A stretch of DNA of 64,000 nucleotides from Lachnospiraceae bacterium (GTDB lineage: Bacteria; Bacillota; Clostridia; Lachnospirales; Lachnospiraceae): NCBI GenBank assembly GCA_022791575.1, contig JAAVZI010000074.1, positions 1 to 64,000 of the forward strand. The letters run 5' to 3'. Made by a program: the position numbers and the translations under genes. Position 1 is the first letter of the stretch. Each line of letters starts with the position of its first letter. Positions 51,719 to 60,032 of the stretch are shown here, piece by piece. The notes beneath the pieces were generated by a model that ran no database searches, was not told the DNA's origin, and was given only the letters and a program-made list of their open reading frames with translations.

Positions 51719-53173
51719 CTATACTGTTCCGTGTTTTTTTGCTGGGTGTTCTTCCCTTTTAGTGAACAGCATTTCGAATGCACCAATTACATATTTTCTT
51801 GTATCCTGTGCATCGATAATGGTATCTACATAACCACGTTTTGCTGCTGATAATGCACTGGACTGAAGCTCATTGTATTCCGCTGTCTTCTCGTCAATCA
51901 GTCCCTTTGCATCCTTAGAGGCAGCAATCTCATCCGCATACATAATCTTAACAGCTGCCTGGGGCTCCATCATGCCGATTCTAGCATCCTGCCATGCATA
52001 GACATAGTCGGCACCAATGGACTTACTGTTCATAGTCACATAAGCGCTGCCAAATGCAGAACCAGTAACTACATTGACTTTCGGAACTGTTGCATTGGCA
52101 AATGCATAAGTCAGGGAAGCTGCTGCTTTGGCAATCTTCTTCTCTGTGCATTTGCTTGCTTTATAACCAGTTACATTGGTCAGAGTCAGCACAGGAATCT
52201 CAAATGCATCACAGAAGTTGACAAATTCTGCTGCCTTTTCACATCCTTTTGCCGATAACACAGAACCAAATTCTTCTACTGCCTGTCCATCTTCTCCGTA
52301 AACGACGGAACGGTTAGCAACAGCACCTATTGTAAGTCCATTCAGACGGATCAAGCCAGTTACCATATCTTTTGCATAACCTGCTTTGGTTTCAATAAAC
52401 AGATTATTATCGGAAATATTTGATAATATAATCGAAGGATCTGCCACTGCATTTTCCAGATCTTTACATAAACGATTCAAGTCGTCCATGCATTCTCCAT
52501 AGCAATCTCCGTCTTCACAGTTGGAAGGAAGAATGGATACCAGCTGACGGATCTCGGCAAGTATGGAGGCTTCATCGCCGATTCCATCTATTAATCCAGT
52601 ATTTTCATCCTGGAACCGCGCCGATGCCGTATCACATTTTGCTGCCGTATTGCCTTCGAGGGCATTGGGGGAATTTACGAATAACTTGGCATTTTTCTCT
52701 TCCATATAGGCGAAATCTGACATTGCCGGAACCAGTGCAAGACCACCGCCACAGGTTCCAAATACTGCTGAAATCTGGGGAACTGCGCCAGAAGCCAGCG
52801 CCTGTGCTTTATAGATTTCACCAAATCCATTCAGGGCATCAGAAGCCTCCTGCAGTCTTAAGCCCGCACAGTCTAATAACCCGATAACCGGCGCACCCAT
52901 CTTTACTGCCATATCGTAGATCTTGACAATTTTTCTGGCATGCATTTCACCAATGGTTCCGTTCAGTACAGATGCATCCTGACTGTAAACGTATACCAGT
53001 CTTCCGTCAATCACACCATAACCGGTAATTACACCATCTGAAGGAGTTTCTTTGCTGTTCATGTTGAAATCTGTACTTCTGGCAGTAATCAAACCGCCGA
53101 TTTCCACAAAACTGTTCTCATCAAGCAGCGCCTCAATTCTCGCTCTTGCTGAGGATTGTGTCGTATTACTCAT
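51719..53173 (-). CDS. acyl-CoA carboxyltransferase subunit (MmdA-like)
   Basis: A 484-residue carboxyltransferase with two crotonase-type halves (FGTCGGGLALVPAMSDFAYM and GSAFGSAYVTMNSKSIGADYVYAWQDARIGMM). Start ATG 53173 has GGAGG 8 bases upstream. It resembles methylmalonyl-CoA decarboxylase alpha and the 12S transcarboxylase subunit. It is the first gene of the cluster, so substrates on the CoA side are likely methylmalonyl-CoA or a relative. Confidence 0.85.
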   Translation of the reverse strand: MSNTTQSSARARIEALLDENSFVEIGGLITARSTDFNMNSKETPSDGVITGYGVIDGRLVYVYSQDASVLNGTIGEMHARKIVKIYDMAVKMGAPVIGLLDCAGLRLQEASDALNGFGEIYKAQALASGAVPQISAVFGTCGGGLALVPAMSDFAYMEEKNAKLFVNSPNALEGNTAAKCDTASARFQDENTGLIDGIGDEASILAEIRQLVSILPSNCEDGDCYGECMDDLNRLCKDLENAVADPSIILSNISDNNLFIETKAGYAKDMVTGLIRLNGLTIGAVANRSVVYGEDGQAVEEFGSVLSAKGCEKAAEFVNFCDAFEIPVLTLTNVTGYKASKCTEKKIAKAAASLTYAFANATVPKVNVVTGSAFGSAYVTMNSKSIGADYVYAWQDARIGMMEPQAAVKIMYADEIAASKDAKGLIDEKTAEYNELQSSALSAAKRGYVDTIIDAQDTRKYVIGAFEMLFTKREEHPAKKHGTV

Positions 53174-53227
53174 TATTCTGACCTCCATTTATTATTTTAT
53201 ATATATACAAAATTTCTGCCAATTATA

Positions 53228-53256
53228 ATTTTATAACTTTTGCCAGTTTTTTTCAA
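53228..53256 (-). promoter_or_regulatory. promoter of the decarboxylase cluster
   Basis: Minus strand: TTGAAA (53251-53256), 17-base spacer, TAAAAT (53228-53233), about 55 bp before ATG 53173. Confidence 0.6.
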
Positions 53257-53262
53257 GCTTTT

Positions 53263-54546
53263 TTACATAATTTTCACCTTTTTTTCCAAGAACTGCCGGA
53301 CAACCGTTTCAAAGCACTTCGTATAGGTGTTTTTTTCTACGGAATTTTTTACATGGATGGGGTATACTGCCAGCGTTTTACCGTCTATGGAGTATTTGAC
53401 ACGTCCCACCACTTCGCCTGCTTTCAACGGAGCTTTCAATTTCTTGGGAATATCATAAGTGATATTTGCATGTTCTCCATTTTTCAGCAGAAGTTCTAAC
53501 TGCGCATCTTCCATTTCCAGTTGTGCATAAGCCTTTTTCCCTAACTCTGCCCGACCGCCTTCTACCGGAATGGGTTTAAAATCCTCTTTCTTTTCATAGA
53601 CCTGAGTATACTGATAACTGGCAAGTCCGTATTCCATCAGCTGTTTGGTATCGCTCCATTTGTAAGATTTATTATTGGGCCAGCCACAGGCTAACAGTGC
53701 TACAATAAACAATTTATTATCTCTGTACAATGCACCTACATAGCAGTATCCGGCCTCATTGGTAAATCCGGTTTTCCCGGTTAAAGCTCCTTCCATCATT
53801 CCAAGAAAAGCATTGTGGTTCTGGCACTGATAGGCCCTTCCAGCCTGGTCGGTAAAGGAATAAGATGGGGTCTGTGTAATAGAAAGAAACGTATCTTTTT
53901 CTACAGATGTAGTAATACAATACATTAAAATCCTGGATAAATCCGCCGCTGTTGTACTGTGTTTCTTCTGTTCTCCATTATCTAAAAGCACGACTGCATC
54001 CAATCCATTCGGCGTTATAAAATAACTGTCAAAGCATCCAATATCCCTTGCTTTTTCATTCATCATATCTGTAAATGCACGGACGGCCTGCTTACTCTCT
54101 TCCTTTGACCGCTCTTCGGCAGCCGGAAGATTCCGTTTTCTGCTTCCAATGGCTTCCGCAATGATAACGGCACTGTCATTATGTGATTCCAGCATCAGGG
54201 AATAAAACAAATCCCGCAGAACAAACTGCTGGCCGGCGCTGACTCCTAAATGAACCTTAGGCTGTGAAGCAGCATAAGAAGATACTGTGACTACATCATC
54301 TGGATTGCAGTTTTCCAGAGCCACAATTAAGGTCATAATCTTGGTTGTACTTGCCATCGGCATAATCTCATAACCGTTCTTTTCAAATAAAACACGCCCG
54401 GTACTTCCATCCATAAGGACGCAGGAACGGGCGTAAAGATTGTCCGGAACATCCGTTTCTTCCGCTGATACAGATATTACACCAATCTGTACTACAATCA
54501 GCATACAGCATAAACATTTTAACAACCAGGCTTTCCAATGTTTCAT
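53263..54546 (-). CDS. D-alanyl-D-alanine carboxypeptidase (DacF-like)
   Basis: A 427-residue penicillin-binding protein of the S11 family. N-terminal signal segment (residues 2-28), active site S-x-x-K in MASTTKIMT, S-x-N in SHNDSAV and K-T-G in LTGKTGFT, and a C-terminal beta domain (about 300-400). It trims the terminal D-Ala from cell-wall peptides. Start 54546 has AGGAG upstream; the frame also opens at 54588 without a signal. Confidence 0.9.
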   Translation of the reverse strand: MKHWKAWLLKCLCCMLIVVQIGVISVSAEETDVPDNLYARSCVLMDGSTGRVLFEKNGYEIMPMASTTKIMTLIVALENCNPDDVVTVSSYAASQPKVHLGVSAGQQFVLRDLFYSLMLESHNDSAVIIAEAIGSRKRNLPAAEERSKEESKQAVRAFTDMMNEKARDIGCFDSYFITPNGLDAVVLLDNGEQKKHSTTAADLSRILMYCITTSVEKDTFLSITQTPSYSFTDQAGRAYQCQNHNAFLGMMEGALTGKTGFTNEAGYCYVGALYRDNKLFIVALLACGWPNNKSYKWSDTKQLMEYGLASYQYTQVYEKKEDFKPIPVEGGRAELGKKAYAQLEMEDAQLELLLKNGEHANITYDIPKKLKAPLKAGEVVGRVKYSIDGKTLAVYPIHVKNSVEKNTYTKCFETVVRQFLEKKVKIM

Positions 54547-54635
54547 ATACGTTCTCTCCTGCCTAAATACAGGCAATTCTTTATCCATATACTATATGTA
54601 AAAAGTCGGAAAATATGTATGTGAAACTTGGCTGT

Positions 54636-55928
54636 TCAGCAGGAAAAGGCCATAATCTCGGCAACAGCTTCTTCCATGCGGAGATTGGAAATATTTTTAT
54701 AAATGTTCTGTACAACCCGTCTGGTATCTCCATCCATTTCAAATTCCAGCATTTCTTTCATAATGATTTCAGCCTCTCCATATTGGAAATCCTGTAATAG
54801 CGCCGCTACATCCTTTAACAACGCTGCTGCCTCTTCCCTGCTCATAGGTTCATCCTCTTCTTCTGCAGATAACACTTCTTCCAGGCCGGTATTGCAACTA
54901 TCACCGCCCTGTGGATGTTCCAGGTAATTCTTGATATGCTCCAAAACCTCCTGATAGTCCTGAATCAGCTGCCCATGTCCTGTCCTAATCTCTTCAAAAT
55001 GTCCCTTTTTACCGGCCATTTCCAGCTTTTTAGCCATTTCAGACAGTTTCATGGCACCAATATTAGCAAGTGTACTTTTCAGGGAATGAACTGCAATGGT
55101 ATAATTTTCCATATCATCGGTCTCCAGAAAACGCTGCAGATCCTCAGCCCGCTCCTGGCCATGCTCCACAATAAACTCCAGAATGGACTGATAGACCTCT
55201 TCGCCGCCGCAGTTTTCGATTCCAGTCCGTAACTCCACACCAGGAATCGGACTAGACAACCACTTTTCCAAAATGCTCTCCAGACTGCCTTTATAGATCG
55301 GTTTGGACAAATAATCATCAAATCCTTCTGCAAGCATGGATTCTTTCGTGCCTGCTACTGCGTTGGCAGTCAGGGCTACAAATGGAATATTCCTATAATT
55401 CCTATGGGAATATCTGATATTATCCATACTCTCTTTTCCGTCTGTACCGGGCATCATATAATCCATAAATACCATCTGATATTGCTTCTCAGCTGTTTTT
55501 TTCAAGGCTTCAAAACCACTGGAGGCTGTATCAGGATGAAAGCCATACTGTCCAAGGAGGGCACAGGCAATCCGCAGATTTACATCGTTATCATCTACAA
55601 TTAATATTTCAGCCTCTAAGTCTATATTCAGAATACTGCTGTCTCTGTCTGTATTCTCGTATGCCTGAACCGACTGCTCCATTCCATTCTGAATCCATTC
55701 CCTTTCTTCCTTTGAGCCTTCCAGATTCTCATTTACAATAGCCATAAGCGTTCTGGAAGCCTTATGAACCTCTTTTAAATGTCCCCGGATTTCCGACAAG
55801 CTGTCCGACTGCATAGCCAGTTCTGTAAAAGACAGCACTGCATTCATTGGGGTACGCATTTCATGCGATATATGATTCAATATCCTTTTCTTTTCATCAT
55901 TAATCAAATAAATCACTCCACTCTTCAC
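54636..55928 (-). CDS. HisKA-receiver-HPt phosphorelay protein without ATPase domain
   Basis: About 430 residues. N-terminal HisKA dimerisation box (ILNHISHEMRTPMNAV), a receiver (ILIVDDNDVNLRIACALLG, MVFMDYMMPGTDGKE), then HPt (TIAVHSLKSTLANIGA) and a helical C-terminus. No HATPase domain lies between HisKA and the receiver, so it cannot phosphorylate itself. The frame opens at GTG 55928, overlapping the previous gene by 29 bp; TTG 55907 has better spacing from GGAGTGA. The gene follows the double-receiver gene. Confidence 0.75.
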   Translation of the reverse strand: MKSGVIYLINDEKKRILNHISHEMRTPMNAVLSFTELAMQSDSLSEIRGHLKEVHKASRTLMAIVNENLEGSKEEREWIQNGMEQSVQAYENTDRDSSILNIDLEAEILIVDDNDVNLRIACALLGQYGFHPDTASSGFEALKKTAEKQYQMVFMDYMMPGTDGKESMDNIRYSHRNYRNIPFVALTANAVAGTKESMLAEGFDDYLSKPIYKGSLESILEKWLSSPIPGVELRTGIENCGGEEVYQSILEFIVEHGQERAEDLQRFLETDDMENYTIAVHSLKSTLANIGAMKLSEMAKKLEMAGKKGHFEEIRTGHGQLIQDYQEVLEHIKNYLEHPQGGDSCNTGLEEVLSAEEEDEPMSREEAAALLKDVAALLQDFQYGEAEIIMKEMLEFEMDGDTRRVVQNIYKNISNLRMEEAVAEIMAFSC

Positions 55929-56691
55929 CAGCCCAGGCAGCCTTTTCCAGGACCTCTTCTATTTTAGCCAGCATTTCATCCTTCGAAGCCGTCTTGGCCA
56001 ATGCACCATCCAGGCCGATCCGGGCGCATTCATTCAAAATCTGCCGGTCCATGCTTCCGCTCATTAGAATAATTCCAGCTCCAGCAGCCAGATTACCAGA
56101 TTTAATAATTCGAAGAATATCTCCCCCGCTGTAGAGCGGCATATAATAATCTACTAGAATAATGTCTGGACTATTATTTCTTAAATATTCAATGGCAGTC
56201 CTAGTTGTGTTAATAATCATTACTTCATATTTTTCCTGAAGATAAAGTCGGACAATCCTTAAGTAATCCACATCATCATCAATTACCAGCACTTTTTTTC
56301 TGGATTTGATATAATCCTTGTAAGAAAATACATTGTTGACTTTCTCAATCAGCACTTCCTTCTTAATTGGTTTGACAATAAATCCTTCTACTCCCTTACT
56401 CCGGCACTTTAAAACTGTCTTTTTATCTCCTCTTCCTGTAATAAATATAACCGGTGTCTGTACTCCCTTTACCGTTTTACGAATTTCATCAAATGTGGCA
56501 AACCCATCCATAACCGGCATCTGAATATCCAGCAGAATCAGATCCACACTGCCGTTATGCACCATACGTACGCCCTCTCTGCCGGTCGAAGCACTGAGAA
56601 TCTGATACTGGTCTGATAAAAAAGTCTCACACATATAACTGCTTGCATTATCATCATCGATTACTAAAATTGTTTTTTTATTATCAAGCAT
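55900..56691 (-). CDS. double-receiver response regulator
   Basis: A 263-residue protein made of two receiver domains: ILVIDDDNASS...LILLDIQMPVMDGFA and VLVIDDDVDYL...IILVDYYMPLYSGGD. No output domain is present. Start 56691 has GGGAGG 8 bases upstream. It and the next gene, both without an ATPase domain, likely pass phosphate in a relay. The kinase that feeds them is not in this window. Confidence 0.85.
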   Translation of the reverse strand: MLDNKKTILVIDDDNASSYMCETFLSDQYQILSASTGREGVRMVHNGSVDLILLDIQMPVMDGFATFDEIRKTVKGVQTPVIFITGRGDKKTVLKCRSKGVEGFIVKPIKKEVLIEKVNNVFSYKDYIKSRKKVLVIDDDVDYLRIVRLYLQEKYEVMIINTTRTAIEYLRNNSPDIILVDYYMPLYSGGDILRIIKSGNLAAGAGIILMSGSMDRQILNECARIGLDGALAKTASKDEMLAKIEEVLEKAAWAGEEWSDLFD

Positions 56692-56717
56692 CTTATTTCC
56701 TCCCGTTATCAAAGCTG

Positions 56718-57641
56718 TTACAAAGGAATCATTTCCAGCAGATACAGCACCAATGGGATCGTTCCCATCGATAACAACGTAGATATGGCAAATAACTCCG
56801 AAGCATACTGGCTGTCCTTATGAAAACGTATAGCAAAAATCATACACATAGTTGCCACCGGTGAAGCTGCCGCAATTACTGATACCCCACACACGATGCC
56901 AGAACCCAGAAATGGCTTGGCAAGCAGAATGAGACAGAGCGGAACAAAAATCAGTTTCAAAAAACTTACCAGATAAATCCGCCATTTGCCAAGAGTCTTT
57001 TTCACATCTACCTGGGCAATACAAATTCCTGCTATAATCATGGCAACCGGTGTATTCATTTTACTGATGGATTCCAATGGCTCCATAACAATAGAAGGCA
57101 GACGAATTCCAGTGAAATAAAATACCAGCCCTATTACAATAGTCAAAATTGCCGGTGAATACAGCGCCTTTACCGCCTCTTTTCTGTACTCCTTCCCTCC
57201 CATAAACAGTATCCCATGTGTCCAGATTAAAATATTAAATATCGTAATATATGCGGTCAGATAGAATACCCCTTCCAGTCCATAAATCCGTTCGACAAGC
57301 GGAATGGCAAGAAAACTGCAGTTACTGTATATCACAGCCATCCGCTCATTAATCAGATCCACTCCACGGCCGCGGATAAAGATCTGTGCTGTCAAAATAG
57401 AAATGATATGGCCTATAACTGCCAGCACAAATGAAATCAAAAGTCCCCTAACCAGTTTTTCATCAAATTCCTTCTGATAAGAACAGAAAATAATACAGGG
57501 ATTGATTAGATACATCAAGATATTGGACAATACTCTGCTACCATCTCCATCTACCAGTTTGGCCTTATACATGGCCACAGCCAGAAGGATAATGATAAAC
57601 ATAATAAATATCTGGTTTGCCGCCAGTATAACAGCTTCCAT
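56718..57641 (-). CDS. AEC-family transporter (auxin efflux carrier-like)
   Basis: A 307-residue membrane protein with about ten helices and the family's split arrangement. Segments such as LSNILMYLINPCIIFCSYQKEF and SVIAAASPVATMCMIFAIRFHKD are typical. Bacterial members export or import small organic acids, including malate, but the substrate here is not known. It lies between the phosphorelay genes and ilvA. Confidence 0.8.
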   Translation of the reverse strand: MEAVILAANQIFIMFIIILLAVAMYKAKLVDGDGSRVLSNILMYLINPCIIFCSYQKEFDEKLVRGLLISFVLAVIGHIISILTAQIFIRGRGVDLINERMAVIYSNCSFLAIPLVERIYGLEGVFYLTAYITIFNILIWTHGILFMGGKEYRKEAVKALYSPAILTIVIGLVFYFTGIRLPSIVMEPLESISKMNTPVAMIIAGICIAQVDVKKTLGKWRIYLVSFLKLIFVPLCLILLAKPFLGSGIVCGVSVIAAASPVATMCMIFAIRFHKDSQYASELFAISTLLSMGTIPLVLYLLEMIPL

Positions 57642-57680
57642 TGTGTTACCTTCCTTTTATCTAAATTAGAACGTATGTTC

Positions 57681-58892
57681 TTACAGAATCGGATTTACCA
57701 TTTGTGGATGATATTGATTCTTTTTCAGAGCCTTTACAATTCGCTCTTTATGTTCGGTGCCAAATGCTTCCATGGTAATTTTCAGTTCCACAGCGGCATT
57801 GCGGTTCGTAGAGACGAACTGGTTATGCTCCAACTTCACTACATTTCCCTGCTCCTTCGCAATAATATCTGCCACCCGTACCAATTCTCCCGGCTTGTCA
57901 GGCAGAAGTACCGACAGCGTAAAGATACGATTCCTCTGAATCAGTCCATGCTGAACAACCGAAGACATGGTAAGTACATCCATATTACCGCCGCTTAGAA
58001 TAGAAACCACTTTCTTTCCTTCTGCCTTTAAGTGCTTCAAAGCCGCAACCGTTAACAGTCCGGAATTCTCAACTATCATTTTATGATTTTCCACTACATC
58101 TAAAAAAGCGCCAACTAATTCATCATCTTCGACTGTAATGATATCATCCAGATTTTTCTGAATATAAGGAAATAAATTCATTCCTGGAGTCTTTACTGCA
58201 GTTCCGTCTGCAATGGTACTGACAGACGGCAGGGTAATCACTCTGCCTTCCTCCAAAGAATTCTTCATACAACTGGCTCCGGCCGGTTCCACACCAATCA
58301 CCTGAATCTTGGGATTCAGAAGTTTGGCCAGTGTAGATACTCCAGTTGCTAGGCCGCCGCCGCCAATGGGAACCAGAATATAGTCTACCAGCGGCTGTTC
58401 CTTAATAATTTCCATGGCAATGGTTCCCTGTCCGGTTGCCACAGTTAGATCATCAAACGGATGGATAAAGGTATAACCATTCTGTTCCGCCAGTTTATAA
58501 GCATGCTGGCAGGCTTCATCATAGACCTGACCATACAGAACAACATCCGCTCCATAATTTCTTGTCCGGTTTACTTTCATAAACGGCGTGCTTTCCGGCA
58601 TCACAATCACGGCTTTTACTCCGTATTTCTTAGCCGCATAGGCCACTCCTTGTGCATGATTTCCTGCGGATGCCGTAATCAGGCCCTTCTGCCGCTCTTC
58701 TTCTGATAAGGTACTAATCTTATAATAGGCCCCCCTTAATTTATAAGCACCGGTCAGCTGCATATTTTCCGGCTTCAAATAAATCTTATTACCTGTCAGC
58801 TCTGAAAAATATTCACTGTAAACAAGCTTGGTTTCCTGAATGACCTTTTGTACAATCTCCGCTGCTTCTTCGAATTTCTCAATAGTTAACAT
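57681..58892 (-). CDS. ilvA: threonine ammonia-lyase with a C-terminal ACT domain
   Basis: A 403-residue PLP enzyme that converts threonine to 2-oxobutanoate. PLP lysine lies in AYKLRGAYYKI, with VPIGGGGLATGVSTLAK as the phosphate-binding loop and an ACT-like regulatory domain at the C-terminus (about 325-400). Both biosynthetic and catabolic (TdcB-type) enzymes share this layout. Start ATG 58892 has GGGAAGG upstream. It abuts ftsY on the same strand. Confidence 0.9.
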   Translation of the reverse strand: MLTIEKFEEAAEIVQKVIQETKLVYSEYFSELTGNKIYLKPENMQLTGAYKLRGAYYKISTLSEEERQKGLITASAGNHAQGVAYAAKKYGVKAVIVMPESTPFMKVNRTRNYGADVVLYGQVYDEACQHAYKLAEQNGYTFIHPFDDLTVATGQGTIAMEIIKEQPLVDYILVPIGGGGLATGVSTLAKLLNPKIQVIGVEPAGASCMKNSLEEGRVITLPSVSTIADGTAVKTPGMNLFPYIQKNLDDIITVEDDELVGAFLDVVENHKMIVENSGLLTVAALKHLKAEGKKVVSILSGGNMDVLTMSSVVQHGLIQRNRIFTLSVLLPDKPGELVRVADIIAKEQGNVVKLEHNQFVSTNRNAAVELKITMEAFGTEHKERIVKALKKNQYHPQMVNPIL

Positions 58893-58894
58893 AA

Positions 58895-59833
58895 TCAACC
58901 ATCCTTCCCATCTGGTACTTTTACATCAAACAATGCCTCTACAAACTGCCTGGCATCAAATTTTTCCAAATCATCTATCGTTTCGCCAACACCGATATAT
59001 TTTACCGGGATTCCCATTTCTGACTGAATAGCGACCGCAATTCCTCCTTTTGCGGTTCCATCTAGTTTAGTTAAAACAATTCCTGTGATATCTGCCACCT
59101 CACTGAACTGTTTCGCCTGAGAAAGCGCATTCTGTCCAGTTGTTCCGTCCAGAACAACCAGAGTCTCTCTATGGGCATCCGGGTATTCCCTAGTCAGAAT
59201 CCGGTCGATTTTCTTCAACTCTTCCATTAGATTTTTTTTGTTATGCAGTCTCCCTGCCGTATCACACAGCAATACATCTGCTTTTCTAGCTTTGGCAGCA
59301 GCTACTGCATCATAGATCACTGATGCCGGATCAGCCCCTTCCTGTCCGCCAATCATTTCCACACCTGCGCGGTCAGCCCATTCTGCCAGCTGCTCTCCTG
59401 CCGCTGCACGAAAGGTATCCGCTGCTGCTAGTACTACCCGTCTGCCTTGTGCCTTTAACTTGCCGGCTAGCTTGCCAACCGAAGTAGTCTTTCCCACTCC
59501 ATTTACACCAATTACCAAAACTACAGACTGGCGGTGCTCAAACTCATAAGCAGTCTCCTCCACTTCCATCTGCTTTATAATGCTGTTAATCAGCAATTCT
59601 TTACATTCTGCTGGTTCTTTTATCTTATTTTCCTTCACTTTTTCCTTCAGATCTTCAATAATTGCTGTTGTTGCATGAACTCCGATATCTCCCATAATCA
59701 AAATTTCTTCCAGCTCTTCATAAAAATCCTCATCAATACTGGAAAATCCACTGAATATGGAATCTATACCGGATACAATATTATCCCTTGTCTTACTCAG
59801 TCCCTGTACCAGCCTCTTAAAGAATCCTGCCAT
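58895..59833 (-). CDS. ftsY: signal recognition particle receptor FtsY
   Basis: A 312-residue SRP-GTPase receptor. N-terminal helical region, then the NG domain: GVNGVGKTTSVGKLAG (P-loop), LAAADTFRAAAGEQL, DTAGRLHNKKNLMEEL and TKLDGTAKGG. It docks SRP-ribosome complexes at the membrane. ATG 59833 is preferred because AAAGGAG is 7 bases upstream; the earlier ATG 59839 is too close to that site. Confidence 0.93.
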   Translation of the reverse strand: MAGFFKRLVQGLSKTRDNIVSGIDSIFSGFSSIDEDFYEELEEILIMGDIGVHATTAIIEDLKEKVKENKIKEPAECKELLINSIIKQMEVEETAYEFEHRQSVVLVIGVNGVGKTTSVGKLAGKLKAQGRRVVLAAADTFRAAAGEQLAEWADRAGVEMIGGQEGADPASVIYDAVAAAKARKADVLLCDTAGRLHNKKNLMEELKKIDRILTREYPDAHRETLVVLDGTTGQNALSQAKQFSEVADITGIVLTKLDGTAKGGIAVAIQSEMGIPVKYIGVGETIDDLEKFDARQFVEALFDVKVPDGKDG

Positions 59834-59862
59834 ATTCATTCTCCTTTCTATTATTCTGATTT

Positions 59863-60006
59863 TTTGGCGTTTGCGAAAGTCTGAATCAAAGCGACGACTT
59901 TAGACAAAACATACAAAAACGCCGCTCAAATACGTTTTTGATTCGCTCTGTTTTTGTATGTTTTGCCTAAAATCTGGTTACGAATCATGAGTTTTGCAAT
60001 TGCCTA
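59863..60006. mobile_element. MITE-like palindromic repeat, copy 2
   Basis: About 140 bp, close in sequence to 30730-30868: same GACAAAACATACAAAAACG core, same centre GCCGCTCAAA, and the same right arm TTTTTGTATGTTTTGCC. Imperfect terminal repeats TTGGCGTTTGCGAAAG and its partner at the other end. ATTCTGATTT flanks it on both sides (59853-59862, 60007-60016), consistent with a target duplication. It lies between smc and ftsY. Confidence 0.75.
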
Positions 60007-60032
60007 ATTCTGATTTCATTCTAAATGATCAA

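Noticed and set aside
54636..55928. Hybrid histidine kinase damaged by a frameshift that hides an ATPase domain
   Set aside because: HisKA, receiver and HPt are in one continuous frame, and no alternative frame in the gene gives ATPase motifs (N-box, G-boxes).
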